64,000 nucleotides of DNA. Source: Actinoplanes campanulatus. Lineage in GTDB: Bacteria; Actinomycetota; Actinomycetes; Mycobacteriales; Micromonosporaceae. Location of the stretch: NCBI RefSeq assembly GCF_014647795.1, contig NZ_BMPW01000006.1, positions 248,001 to 312,000 on the forward strand. The letters run 5' to 3'. Below, piece after piece: positions 20,519 through 29,960 of this stretch. Position 1 is the first letter of the stretch. Each line of letters opens with the position of its first letter. Under the pieces are notes generated by a model. That model was given only the letters and a program-made list of their open reading frames with translations, made no database searches and was not told the DNA's origin. A program made the translations under genes and the position numbers.

Positions 20519-20919
20519 CATCTACGCAGGATCTCGGTTGGCTTCTCGCCAACTTCGCCGACCGCGTTCCCGGGGTCGCGCACGCGATCGCGGTCTCCGC
20601 CGATGGTCTGCTCCTGGCGGCCTCGCGGGACCTTCCGCGTGACCGTGCCGACCAGTTGGCGGCCATCGCGTCCGGCCTGGTAAGCCTTACCCAGGGCGCC
20701 GCGCGATGCTTCGAGGGCGGCGCCGTTCTTCAGACGGTCGTCGAGATGGACAACGGATTCCTGTTCCTCATGTCCATTTCTGACGGTTCCTCCTTCGCGG
20801 TGCTCGCGGCGCGCAGCTGCGACGTCGGTCAGGTCGGCTACGAGATGGCCCTCCTGGTCGACCGCGTCGGCGAGGCGTTGACCCCCGCGCCGCGTTCCGC
20901 GGCCGGGGTGCTGGGCTGA
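20515..20919 (+). CDS. cvnB: Conservon roadblock/LC7 protein CvnB
   Basis: A 134-residue roadblock/LC7-fold protein. The fold is recognisable from [27 protein letters not shown] at the start (helix, then two strands) and [19 protein letters not shown] in the second half. In conservons this protein binds CvnA and the GTPase CvnD and may act as its regulator, comparable to MglB with MglA. The ATG overlaps the cvnA stop by 4 bases, so translation is coupled. Length is normal for the family. Confidence 0.9.
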   Translation: MTSTQDLGWLLANFADRVPGVAHAIAVSADGLLLAASRDLPRDRADQLAAIASGLVSLTQGAARCFEGGAVLQTVVEMDNGFLFLMSISDGSSFAVLAARSCDVGQVGYEMALLVDRVGEALTPAPRSAAGVLG

Positions 20920-21051
20920 GGCGACAGTCAGCCGGAGTCGATCAGGGGCTCATCCGGGGTTTTCGGCCGCGGACAGGCTCCGGCCGGCTACTGGTGAAAA
21001 CTTTGAGAACCAATACACTTCGAGGGGCCGAGGAAGGGGTTGAGGGTGACG

Positions 21052-21432
21052 ATGCCTGAACGCGATGAGCCGACTGGCGCGCTGGTCAGGCCGTACGCCA
21101 TGACCCGTGGTCGGACCCGGCCGAAGCTTGAGATAGCGCTGGAAGCGCTGGTCGAGACAACCGTGCGCGGCCGTTCTGGAATCAGCCGCGGCGGGCAGGG
21201 TGGAAGCGAGCATCAGTACATCGCGGCGATGTGCGACGGCGGCCGAGTTCAGTCGCTGGCCGAGATCGCCGCTCGCATGCAACTGCCGCTTGGTGTGGCA
21301 CGTGTGATCGTCGCCGACATGGCCTCTGACGGCCTCGTCGCTGTGTACGAGCCCACCTCGCTCGAGGATGAGACCGACGCGGTAGGCACGGAACTGCTGG
21401 AAAGGGTGCTGAGTGGACTTCGCAGGCTCTGA
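21052..21432 (+). CDS. cvnC: Conservon DUF742 protein CvnC
   Basis: A 126-residue DUF742 protein. The family pattern ALVRPYAMTRGRTRP appears at the start, and a winged-helix-like segment follows: SLAEIAARMQLPLGVARVIVADMASDGLVAVY (two helices then a wing). It is thought to work with CvnB and CvnD in the conservon complex. The start is uncertain: ATG at 21052 with GAGGG 5 bases upstream is preferred, but GTG 21046 and TTG 21040 are in frame and also have purine-rich leaders. It lies 132 bases after cvnB, a larger gap than usual inside a conservon, which could carry an internal promoter. Confidence 0.88.
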   Translation: MPERDEPTGALVRPYAMTRGRTRPKLEIALEALVETTVRGRSGISRGGQGGSEHQYIAAMCDGGRVQSLAEIAARMQLPLGVARVIVADMASDGLVAVYEPTSLEDETDAVGTELLERVLSGLRRL

Positions 21433-22021
21433 CATGTCTCACCGTCCCGCTGCGGGACGCGTGACATCGGCGAAGATTGTCATCGCCGGTGGCTTCGGCG
21501 TCGGTAAGACGACGCTGGTGGGGTCGGTCTCGGAGATCACCCCGCTGACCACCGAGGCGATTATGACCTCGGCCGGTGTGGGTGTCGACGACAACCGGCA
21601 GGTGCCGGGCAAGATGACCACGACCGTGGCCATGGACTTCGGCCGGATCAGCATCGACCGTGACCTGATCCTCTACCTGTTCGGTACCCCCGGCCAGACG
21701 CGGTTCTGGTTCATGTGGGACGAACTGGTCCGGGGTGCCATCGGTGCGGTCGTTATGGTGGACACGCGTCGGCTCGCCGACTGCTTCGCCGCCATCGACT
21801 TCTTCGAGCATCGCCGCCTGCCGTACCTGGTGGCGATAAACTGCTTCGACGGCATGCAGTACCACAACGCGCAGGACGTGCGGGACGCTCTGGCGATCTC
21901 GAGCGACGTGCCCGTGGTCAGCTGCGACGCCCGTAACCGCGAGTCGACGAAGAACGTCCTCATCTCGCTTGTCGAGTATGTGCTGACGATGCGTCGCACG
22001 CGCGCGACCGCGCCCGCCTGA
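21413..22021 (+). CDS. cvnD: Conservon small GTPase CvnD
   Basis: A 202-residue Ras-like GTPase. The P-loop is GGFGVGKTT near residue 27 and the switch II/G3 motif is LFGTPGQTRFW near 90 (a DTPGQ-like form with Gly for Asp). The specificity loop reads NCFD near 143 instead of the usual NKxD, so nucleotide specificity is worth testing. The GTG start overlaps the cvnC end by 20 bases. It is the output component of the conservon, presumably switched by CvnB and CvnA. A strong terminator follows within 60 bases, ending the operon. Confidence 0.9.
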   Translation: MDFAGSDMSHRPAAGRVTSAKIVIAGGFGVGKTTLVGSVSEITPLTTEAIMTSAGVGVDDNRQVPGKMTTTVAMDFGRISIDRDLILYLFGTPGQTRFWFMWDELVRGAIGAVVMVDTRRLADCFAAIDFFEHRRLPYLVAINCFDGMQYHNAQDVRDALAISSDVPVVSCDARNRESTKNVLISLVEYVLTMRRTRATAPA

Positions 22022-22077
22022 GCAGAGACCGTCTGACGAGCCGCTCCACTGGGGAGGCTCAGCACCCAGTCAACGGT

Positions 22078-22130
22078 CGAAAGCCCCGTCCCGCCGGTGG
22101 AAACCTCCACTGGCCGGTGCGGGGCTTTCG
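22078..22130 (+). terminator. Strong terminator of the cvn operon
   Basis: A two-tier hairpin: outer arms CGAAAGCCCCG / CGGGGCTTTCG are perfect over 11 bp, and an inner stem forms from CCGGTGGA / TCCACTGG. It lies between cvnD and the convergent HAD gene and could act in both directions. Confidence 0.75.
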
Positions 22131-22166
22131 CGCGCTTTCCGGCCGTTCGCCATCGTATATGAGCGG

Positions 22167-22871
22167 TCACCCGTTGTCACAAGCCGTTCCCAGTAACCGA
22201 ATCAGCTCGTCCAGCTCGTCGATCCGGTGCTCCGGGAGGTAGGTGTCCGGGTCCACCCGCATCCCGGGAGCACCCGGGTAGGCGGCATTCGTGACGAGCA
22301 CCGGCCGCATGCCGGCCCGGCGGGCGCCGTCGTGCTCCCGGCCGCCGCCGTCGCCCACGAACCAGCACTCCGCGGCCGGAACGCCCAGACGCTCGGCGGC
22401 GACGGCGTACAGCCGGGGATCAGGTTTGCGGCGCCCCTCCCGCCAGGAGAACACCGGGGCATCGATGCGGTCCGCGTAGACCGTCCCCGGCCACGCCTCG
22501 GAAAGCTCGCTCGCGCAGTCGCTGAGAAGCCCCAGACGGAAATCCTGGGCCCGGAGGTGGTCGAGTACCGCGAGGGCGTCCCTACGCGGCGTGCGGAGCC
22601 GCTCAGCGCCCGCGTGGTGCGTTGCGACGGCGTGGTCCAGCCGTTCGTCGTCCGGTTCGGCGCCGCAGCGGTGGGCCATCGTCCGGAGCGTCTCCCGGGT
22701 CCCGCCGAACGCCCCCACGATCCGCTGCGGGAAACTCGCCACCATCGCTGCCCGGAACGGCTCCGCCGGCACCCCGAGCGCCGCCGCCGTCTCGCCGAAC
22801 GTCCCCGGCCGCAGCGCCTCCGCCGCCGGATCCGTCAACGTCCCGAAGAAATCGAAAATCACCGCGCGCAT
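22167..22871 (-). CDS. HAD-family hydrolase
   Basis: A 234-residue haloacid dehalogenase-like hydrolase (subfamily IA). Motif I is VIFDFFGTLTD with nucleophile Asp7; the usual second Asp is Phe, a variant common in some dehalogenase and phosphatase groups. Motif II is in LLSDCASEL, motif III is the Lys of GRRKPDPRLY, and motif IV is VGDGGGREHDG. Substrate is unknown. The ATG at 22871 is chosen because motif I begins immediately; the frame stays open far upstream without codon bias typical of genes. Convergent with cvnD. Confidence 0.85.
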   Translation of the reverse strand: MRAVIFDFFGTLTDPAAEALRPGTFGETAAALGVPAEPFRAAMVASFPQRIVGAFGGTRETLRTMAHRCGAEPDDERLDHAVATHHAGAERLRTPRRDALAVLDHLRAQDFRLGLLSDCASELSEAWPGTVYADRIDAPVFSWREGRRKPDPRLYAVAAERLGVPAAECWFVGDGGGREHDGARRAGMRPVLVTNAAYPGAPGMRVDPDTYLPEHRIDELDELIRLLGTACDNG

Positions 22872-23163
22872 CGCGCCATCATCACAAAACCCTTCACCGG
22901 TACGGGTTGAGCAGTCCTCGACCGCACCACCCCCGAACCGCGGCGCACCGCGATCCGCTGCCGGGTCCCGCCCGTGCGGCACCGCCGGGCTTTGCCGCCC
23001 ACTCCATCTCCCCTCAACGCCGTCCCGCCACGAAGGACACGACCCGGCAGGCGGAGGCCGCTGGGCCCGCCCGGGCTCATGGATCTTCGCGGCTGGCCCT
23101 CGGCACGGACCCCGCTGGCCAGTTGCCCCACTGCCATCCGCCGCCCGCGCTGTCCGGCCCGAT
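22872..23163 (-). other. Intergenic stretch before the dispersed repeat
   Basis: About 290 bases upstream of the HAD gene with no gene I can support. Open frames cross it but none has a start signal or a recognisable protein. It leads into the conserved repeat at 23164. Confidence 0.5.
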
Positions 23164-23301
23164 GGGCGCTCACGTCGCGCCGTCCGTGTGCCCGGCCTGC
23201 CGCCATGACGCGGGCGGGCGACCACGCAAACCGTTACGTGTGCGCTGGTCGGCGCAAACGAGCCGGAGGCACGGACAGAGGACCAATTGACCAGCGGGGT
23301 C
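23164..23301 (-). repeat. Dispersed intergenic repeat, copy A
   Basis: This 138-bp segment matches 56590-56728 at roughly 80% identity by eye, including the exact shared blocks GCCCGGCCTGCCGC, CGTGTGCGCTGG and CAATTGACCAGC. A one-base length difference and changes in all codon positions argue against coding. Weaker similarity extends about 30 bases further to the left. Both copies lie beyond the 3' end of a minus-strand gene (about 100 and 25 bases away). A short imperfect stem is possible around GCCCGG / CGGGCGGGC. Function unknown. Confidence 0.75.
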
Positions 23302-23352
23302 AGGGATGTTTCGGGGGCTTGAGGCAGCGCTGGGAGCCGGCGGGGGAACGGC

Positions 23353-23386
23353 GGAGGGGCCGCGACCGGGTGGTCGCGGCCCCTCC
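23353..23386 (-). terminator. Terminator of the IS110-like gene
   Basis: A perfect 15-bp stem (GGAGGGGCCGCGACC and its complement) with a 4-base loop, 19 bases past the stop of the minus-strand gene at 23405. Confidence 0.8.
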
Positions 23387-23404
23387 GAGGGATCAGGGCG
23401 GGGG

Positions 23405-25741
23405 TCAGCGGCCGCCGTACCCCGCGCTGTTGTTGCGGTATTCGTCGGCGGGCTGGCCGTCACGGGTGAAGTCCCAGCCGCCGGCCGCCTCGCGCCCGGG
23501 GCGACCGCCCATGGCGAAGCCACCGATCTCCTGGCCGCGCCGCCAGCCACGGAAGTAGCCCGTGGTGTGTGCCGCGATCGAGGCGGCGTCGCGGACGATG
23601 CGGATCGGGCGTTCCTCACGCAGCGGGGAGCCGGGGACCAGGTTGGCCTGTGGCACCCGCTTGGGCAGACCGGCCGAGGTCTCCGCGGCGACGGCCGGGG
23701 TGGCGGCCTTCTCCGCGGCGCGCCAGCCGCTGTCGTTGGGGTTGGTCCAGGTGACGTCGTCGTTGGTGTCGGTGTGGCCGGTGAACCAGGCCGACCGGGC
23801 CGCCGCGAAGATCAGCAGGTCGCCGTCGCTGCTGTCGGACGGGACCGGCGGCGCGGAGCTGCGGTCGAGGGCGGTCAGCCGGCCGCCGTTGTGGCCGCGG
23901 TCGTCGCTGTCCGGCCGGCGCATCGGCGGGGTGGCGGCGCCGCCCATCTGGTCGAGCCCGGGGAGGCGGGCGCGCTTGCCGTTCTTCGCCTGGTCGACGA
24001 GACGCAGCGCCGGCTCCTTGGGGAGTTCCAGGGCGGGCGGCTCCTGCGGCATGTCGTGCCACGGCGGCCGGACGCGGCCACCGGGCGGCGAGCTGACCGA
24101 GGAGGCGACGGGCGCGTCGTCCTTCTCCGTGTTGAGCAGCGGCCAGTTGGCCCGGGAACCCGGCTCCGGCATCTCCTGGGCGGGCCGCTGGGCCGGCATC
24201 GGGAGGCTGAAGTCGGTGGGGCCGGCCGGCGTGCCGTTGGCGGCCGGCTGCTGACGGGGCGTGGTCGACGGGCGCGGCGGGATGACCGTGCGCCGCTCCG
24301 ACCGGGCCCGGCTCAGCTCGGCGTTGGTCAGGGTGGGCCGGAACGGCTCGCCGGCCTCGGCGGGTGTGCTCGCCGCGGCGGGCGGCACCGACGACGGGCG
24401 GGCGGGCGGAACCGACGTGGGGCGGACCGGCGGCGCCGAGGACGGGCGGGCCGGGTTGCGTGTCGCCGGGGCCGGACGGGACCCCGGGGTGATCGGGGTC
24501 ATGCCGGGCGGGGGCGGCGGCACCGAGACCGGGCGGTTCAACGGGTTCGAGGAGCGGCCGGGCAGGCCGTTCGCCGCGGCCGGGGCCATCGGGGGCGGCC
24601 CGATCGGGTCCGGCGCGACGGGCGGCGCGGTCATCGGGCGGGGCGTGGCCGGGCCGGCGCCGGTGGAGGCCGGCTCGGGGCGGCCACGACGGCCGAAGCG
24701 GCTGCCGTTGTCGCCGGTCGGCACGGGCTCGAGCACGGGCGGCTCGGTGCCGCGGCGGGTGCCGCGACGGCCCACGTTCGGTCCGGTGAGCGGCGGGGTG
24801 GCCCGGGCGGCGAGCGTGCCGACCAGGGCGGAGCATGCGGCGTCGCAGGAGCGGATGGCCGAGATCGCCTGGCGGACCGCGTCGGCCGCGGCGGGGGCGA
24901 GGGACTTGTTGACGCCACCCCGGCGCGGGGACTCGCTGATCGCGACCTGGAGGGCGGTGACGGCCGAGCCGACCTCGCCGGCGGATCCGGCGCCGGCCCG
25001 GACCAGCTCCGCGGTGATCTCCCGCAGCACCTGGTCGGAGTCGCCGGCCCGGCCGGTCAGCCGACCGGGCTCGGGCACCGCGTCGAGCACGGCCAGGCAG
25101 ACGGGGTGGGCGGGATCCGGGTACGCCCGGAGGGCCGCCGGGTAGAGCTCGCGGAGGACCTCGCGCAGGGCGACGGCGGCCGCGTTCCGGCCGCCCAGCA
25201 TCGCCACGTGGGCGGCGAGGACCGGCTTGTAGCTGACGAGCTCCCGGGGAGCGGGCAGGGTGACCGCGGCGATCGCGCCGGCCTGCAGCGCCCGGGCCAG
25301 GCCGACGGCCCGCCGGGCGGCCGCAGGCGCCGCGATCTCCTCGGGAGAGTCGTCGTCAGAGAAGCGTTCGGCGAAGTCGTCGGCCCCGTCGTCGTCGACG
25401 ACCACGAGTGGCCGGCCCGCCGCGGTGAGGAGTGACGTCACGACGTGGTCGTCGCTGTCGGCGGCGACCGCCGCGTCGCTGAAGCCCGTCGTCCGCTCCA
25501 CGAGCAGCGTCCCCAGCTGGGCGTAGCCGGCCGGGTCGTCGCTGATCTCATGGACGCCGAGCAGCCGGCCTGCGTCGTCCACCACGGCGACGGTCAGTGG
25601 TGCGGCCGAGGCCGTACGCACCGAATCATCAGCCGACGCGAGACCGCAGTACACGCGCACGAGCGCCACGGCGTCGTCCTCCTCCCCGGGAGTGCTTCTC
25701 TGTGGCCAAGGATTGATATTCCCTGGTAATCGGTCAGTCAC
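23405..25741 (-). CDS. IS110-transposase-like protein with a conservon-type C-terminal module
   Basis: A 778-residue protein. Residues about 45-220 follow the order of the IS110 DEDD transposase domain: a first strand pair LTVAVVDDAGRLLG, LLTAAGRPLVVV, then VTLPAPRELVSYKPVLAAH and LREVLRELYPA, then LAVLDAVPEPGRL. The acidic positions of an active enzyme are not kept; the KtDaxDA-type motif reads EEIAAPAAA. Residues 300-640 are Pro/Ala/Gly-rich and probably disordered. The last part (about 643-735) has LLIF, SAWF, a GW motif, AGLPKRVPQANLVPG and GYFRGWRRGQ, matching the CvnA tail. No terminal inverted repeats or transposon context. The GTG start overlaps the upstream gene by 8 bases. Assignment of the N-terminal fold is inference. 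Confidence 0.6.
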   Translation of the reverse strand: MTDRLPGNINPWPQRSTPGEEDDAVALVRVYCGLASADDSVRTASAAPLTVAVVDDAGRLLGVHEISDDPAGYAQLGTLLVERTTGFSDAAVAADSDDHVVTSLLTAAGRPLVVVDDDGADDFAERFSDDDSPEEIAAPAAARRAVGLARALQAGAIAAVTLPAPRELVSYKPVLAAHVAMLGGRNAAAVALREVLRELYPAALRAYPDPAHPVCLAVLDAVPEPGRLTGRAGDSDQVLREITAELVRAGAGSAGEVGSAVTALQVAISESPRRGGVNKSLAPAAADAVRQAISAIRSCDAACSALVGTLAARATPPLTGPNVGRRGTRRGTEPPVLEPVPTGDNGSRFGRRGRPEPASTGAGPATPRPMTAPPVAPDPIGPPPMAPAAANGLPGRSSNPLNRPVSVPPPPPGMTPITPGSRPAPATRNPARPSSAPPVRPTSVPPARPSSVPPAAASTPAEAGEPFRPTLTNAELSRARSERRTVIPPRPSTTPRQQPAANGTPAGPTDFSLPMPAQRPAQEMPEPGSRANWPLLNTEKDDAPVASSVSSPPGGRVRPPWHDMPQEPPALELPKEPALRLVDQAKNGKRARLPGLDQMGGAATPPMRRPDSDDRGHNGGRLTALDRSSAPPVPSDSSDGDLLIFAAARSAWFTGHTDTNDDVTWTNPNDSGWRAAEKAATPAVAAETSAGLPKRVPQANLVPGSPLREERPIRIVRDAASIAAHTTGYFRGWRRGQEIGGFAMGGRPGREAAGGWDFTRDGQPADEYRNNSAGYGGR

Positions 25742-26591
25742 GCCAGTCCACAGCGGCGGAGATCTTGCCGATCACCGAACGCCAACCGAGACTCGCCTGT
25801 TGTGCCCCGATTTTCTTCAATCGGCGGCGACCGAAGAATCCGCCCATTCCGCCCTTCTCCGCGGTTCGGAGGGACTCGTCCAGATCGTCGAGCGGTGAAC
25901 CGGGCGACAGCGCCAGGATCACCGGCTTGATACGGAGTGCAAACCCCAGGTCGCGGGCGACCTCGCCGGCGTTGATGAGCAGCGGCAGATCCCACGTGTC
26001 ATGGCCGCCGCGCAGGTTCTCCACCACGAGATCGAGCTCGTAGCGGTCCTCCGGCTGCGGGTCGATGTCGCTCGACTCTACCCGCTCGGCCAGGTCACCC
26101 CAGGTGTCCAATTGTGCGAGATCGTGCGGAGCACCCGAACGAAGGAAGGAGACGAGCGATTCGGGCGTCTTGAAGGCGAGCAGGCGGCCCTTGTGACTGA
26201 GGAACATGGGCACCTCCTCGTCATCCGCCTGGGCCGCGGGCTCCTCCTCGAAGTCAGCCGGGTCCGGCTCCTCGGCGGACTTGCCCTCCTCCGCGTCGCC
26301 CTCGGAGAGGAGCGCCTGGTACTCCCCGTCGACGATGACCTCTTCCTCGTCCTCCTCGGCGCGCTTCTTGCGGGCCTCGAAGGGGTCGTCCTCATCGACC
26401 TGAACCTCGGTGGGCGTGAGCTCGGACGCCTTCCGGTACGCCCGGAGGGTCAGCGCCACCCCGGCCGGCAGCGCGATCTCCACCGGCGAGACGCGGACTT
26501 GCTCCCAAAGCTCCCGCCCGGAAGTCCCCTCGGACGAGGGCTTCTCGGCCACCGGCGCGGACGCCTCGGGCTCGTCGGACTGGCTGGTCAC
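25734..26591 (-). CDS. Hypothetical acidic protein, 285 residues, operon partner of the IS110-like gene
   Basis: I do not recognise a named domain. An N-terminal part with VEIALPAGVALTLRAYR is followed by a strongly acidic low-complexity stretch (about 60-125), a segment FLSHKGRLLAFKTPESLVSFL, and a conserved-looking C-terminal half with DLVVENLRGGHDTWD and LSPGSPLDDLDESL, ending GWRSVIGKISAAVDWRD. No membrane helix or signal peptide. The GTG at 26591 is chosen because GGAGG lies 5 bases upstream, inside the longer frame. Its stop overlaps the next gene's start by 8 bases, so the pair is co-translated. It resembles uncharacterised actinobacterial proteins I have seen without an experimental function. 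Confidence 0.75.
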   Translation of the reverse strand: MTSQSDEPEASAPVAEKPSSEGTSGRELWEQVRVSPVEIALPAGVALTLRAYRKASELTPTEVQVDEDDPFEARKKRAEEDEEEVIVDGEYQALLSEGDAEEGKSAEEPDPADFEEEPAAQADDEEVPMFLSHKGRLLAFKTPESLVSFLRSGAPHDLAQLDTWGDLAERVESSDIDPQPEDRYELDLVVENLRGGHDTWDLPLLINAGEVARDLGFALRIKPVILALSPGSPLDDLDESLRTAEKGGMGGFFGRRRLKKIGAQQASLGWRSVIGKISAAVDWRD

Positions 26592-26704
26592 GGTGACCTC
26601 CGGGTGATCTGGGGGTGGCGGGACGGGTGACTCTGGGCACACACCCTAGTCGGCAACGCTGTGTGACAACCGCCCCGTCCCCAGCGCCATCCGAACTGGT
26701 GTCG

Positions 26705-27542
26705 TCAGTAGCCCTTCGGGTGCCACACGGTCTTGGTCTCCAGCAGAGCGGTCATCGGCCGGAGCCCGGGGTCGGCGGTGAAGTCGACACCGCCGGTCAC
26801 CGGCCGGATCACCCGCTTCAGGGTGCCCGCCGCGGCGCGTTCCAGCTCGATGGCCACGTCGGGGTGGTCGACGCCGGTGAGATCGATGGCGTTCACGTCG
26901 TCGTGCGAGGCGAGCCACGGTGCGGTCTCCGCGTACCGGCCGGTGAGGAGGTTCACCACGCCGCCCGGTACATCCGAGGTGGCCAGCACCTCGGCCAGGG
27001 TGATCGCCACCTGCGGGCCGGCGGCCAGGACGACCACCGTGTTGCCGGTCACGATCGCCGGGGCGATCACGCTGACCAGCCCGAGCAGCGAGGGCGGGGC
27101 CACCACGGCGACGACGCCGGTGGGCTCCGGGGCGGAGATGTTGAAGAACGGGCCGGCCACCGGGTTGGCGCCGCCGGCGACCTGGGCGATCTTGTCGGAC
27201 CAGCCCGCGTACCACACCCAGCGGTCGACGGCCGCCGACAGTTCGGAGGACCGCACGCCCAGCGCGGTGAACTCGGCGCGCCGGGCCTCCATCATCTCGG
27301 CGATCCGGTAGAGGACCTGGCCCCGGTTGTACGCCGTGGCGCCGGCCCACTTGGGCTGGGCGGCCCGGGCGGCGAGCACCGCGTCCCGGGCGTCCTTGCG
27401 GGATGCGAGCGCCACGTTGTCGCCGTCCACCAGGTAGGTCCGTCCTGACTCGCTGCGAGGAAAGGCGCCGCCGATGTAGAGCTTGTAGGTCTTGCGCACG
27501 GAAAGCCGGCCCGGCTCGGCGGGGGCCTTCACGGAAGATGAC

Positions 27543-27550
<8 letters not shown>
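26705..27550 (-). CDS. Truncated aldehyde dehydrogenase-family protein (no catalytic domain)
   Basis: A 281-residue protein with the ALDH N-terminal cofactor-binding half only. YIGGAFPRSESGRTY, the WSDKIAQVAGG segment, PSLLGLVSVIAPAIVTGN and VPGGVVNLLTGR are ALDH landmarks. The catalytic LELGG and active-site Cys region are absent; the chain ends with ETKTVWHPKGY. ALDHs are normally about 480 residues. The TTG start at 27550 is supported by GGAGG 6 bases upstream inside the preceding gene, which it overlaps by 8 bases. It may form a complex with the full ALDH next door. Intact codon bias argues against a decaying pseudogene. Confidence 0.75.
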
Positions 27551-28967
<1,417 letters not shown>

Positions 28968-28970
28968 GCC

Positions 28971-29900
28971 TCAGTCCAGGGTGAAATAGTCCGGACCGGC
29001 GTAGTGGCCGGTGGTCAGCTTGGTGCGCTGCATGAGCAGGTCGTTGAGCAGCGAGGAGGCGCCGAACCGGAACCGGTCGGGGCTGAGCCAGTCGTCGCCC
29101 ACCGTCTCGTTGATCAGCACGAGGTACTTGATCGCGTCCTTGGTGGTCTTGATCCCGCCGGCCGGTTTGACCCCGATGATCCGCCCGTGCCGGGCCCGGA
29201 AGTCGCGGACCGCCTCCAGCATGACCAGGGTGATCGGGAGGGTGGCGTTGACCGTCACCTTGCCGGTGGAGGTCTTGATGAAGTCGGCGCCGGCCAGCAT
29301 CGCGAGCCAGGACGCCCGGCGGATGTTGTCGTACGTCGCCAGCTCACCGGTCTCCAGGATGACCTTGAGGTGGGCGCCGCCGCACGCCTCCTTGACCGCG
29401 GCGATCTCGTCGAAGACCCGCGTGTACTCCCCGGCCAGGAACGCGCCCCGGCTGATCACCATGTCGATCTCGTCGGCGCCGTCGGCGACCGCCTCCCGGG
29501 TGTCGGCGAGCTTCACCTCGAGCGGCGCCTGACCGGACGGGAAGGCGGTCGCGACGCTGGCCAGGTGCACCCCGGAGCCGGCGAGGGCCTCCGCGGCGAC
29601 CTTGACCATCGCCGGGTAGACGCAGATCGCCGCGGCCGGCGGGCAGGTCGGGTCGGCCGGGTCGGGCCGCCTCGCCTTGGCGCAGAGCGCCCGCACCTTG
29701 CCCGGGGTGTCGGCGCCCTCCAGCGTGGTGAGGTCCACCATGCGGATGGCCAGGTCGATCGCCTTGGCCTTGGAACTCGTCTTGATCGACCGGGTCGCGA
29801 GCGCAGCCGCCCGCGCCTCGACGCCCACCTTGTCGACCCCGGGGAGGCCGTGCAGGAACGAGCGGAGATCAGACAGTTCGGCGGCCGCTGTCACAGTCAT
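28971..29900 (-). CDS. deoC: Deoxyribose-phosphate aldolase
   Basis: A 309-residue class I aldolase that splits 2-deoxyribose 5-phosphate into glyceraldehyde 3-phosphate and acetaldehyde. The Schiff-base lysine is in GADFIKTSTGK, and the second catalytic lysine in GVKPAGGIKTT; DEIDMVISRGAFL is another family landmark. It is the first gene of a deoC-ALDH-ALDH' operon. The ATG at 29900 is chosen because TAGAAT lies 7 bases upstream, giving a leaderless message. It is divergent from upp across 60 bases. It acts downstream of the thymidine phosphorylase earlier in the window. Confidence 0.94.
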   Translation of the reverse strand: MTVTAAAELSDLRSFLHGLPGVDKVGVEARAAALATRSIKTSSKAKAIDLAIRMVDLTTLEGADTPGKVRALCAKARRPDPADPTCPPAAAICVYPAMVKVAAEALAGSGVHLASVATAFPSGQAPLEVKLADTREAVADGADEIDMVISRGAFLAGEYTRVFDEIAAVKEACGGAHLKVILETGELATYDNIRRASWLAMLAGADFIKTSTGKVTVNATLPITLVMLEAVRDFRARHGRIIGVKPAGGIKTTKDAIKYLVLINETVGDDWLSPDRFRFGASSLLNDLLMQRTKLTTGHYAGPDYFTLD

Positions 29901-29907
29901 GAGAACG

Positions 29908-29954
29908 ATTCTACGCAACCCTGTAGCAGTTGATCATGTTGGAACGATTAGGTT
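29908..29954. promoter_or_regulatory. Back-to-back leaderless promoters of deoC and upp with a central TGATCA
   Basis: The minus strand has TAGAAT (29908-29913) 7 bases before deoC; the plus strand has TAGGTT (29949-29954) 6 bases before upp. A TGATCA palindrome (29931-29936) lies between them, in -35 position for deoC (17 bases) and closer than ideal for upp (12 bases). It may be a shared -35 region or operator. Confidence 0.5.
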
Positions 29955-29960
29955 GTTGCC

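Noticed and set aside
17309-20521. 1070-codon minus-strand frame opposite cvnA
   Set aside because: High-GC DNA keeps the antisense frame open. The protein is Arg/Gly/Val low-complexity, and the plus strand encodes a clear CvnA with conserved domains.
22872-23225. N-terminal extension of the HAD hydrolase
   Set aside because: The extension is Arg/Gly/Pro-rich without homology, overlaps the dispersed repeat, and motif I of the HAD fold starts at the chosen ATG.
23306-25435. Long plus-strand frame opposite the IS110-like gene
   Set aside because: It is a composition shadow, Gly/Arg/Ala-rich with no domain. The minus-strand frame has the start signal, the operon overlap and conserved motifs.
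23405-25741. Active insertion sequence of the IS110 family
   Set aside because: The gene is far longer than IS110 transposases, lacks the acidic catalytic set, sits in a coupled operon and has no second-domain Ser motif or flanking element ends that I can see.
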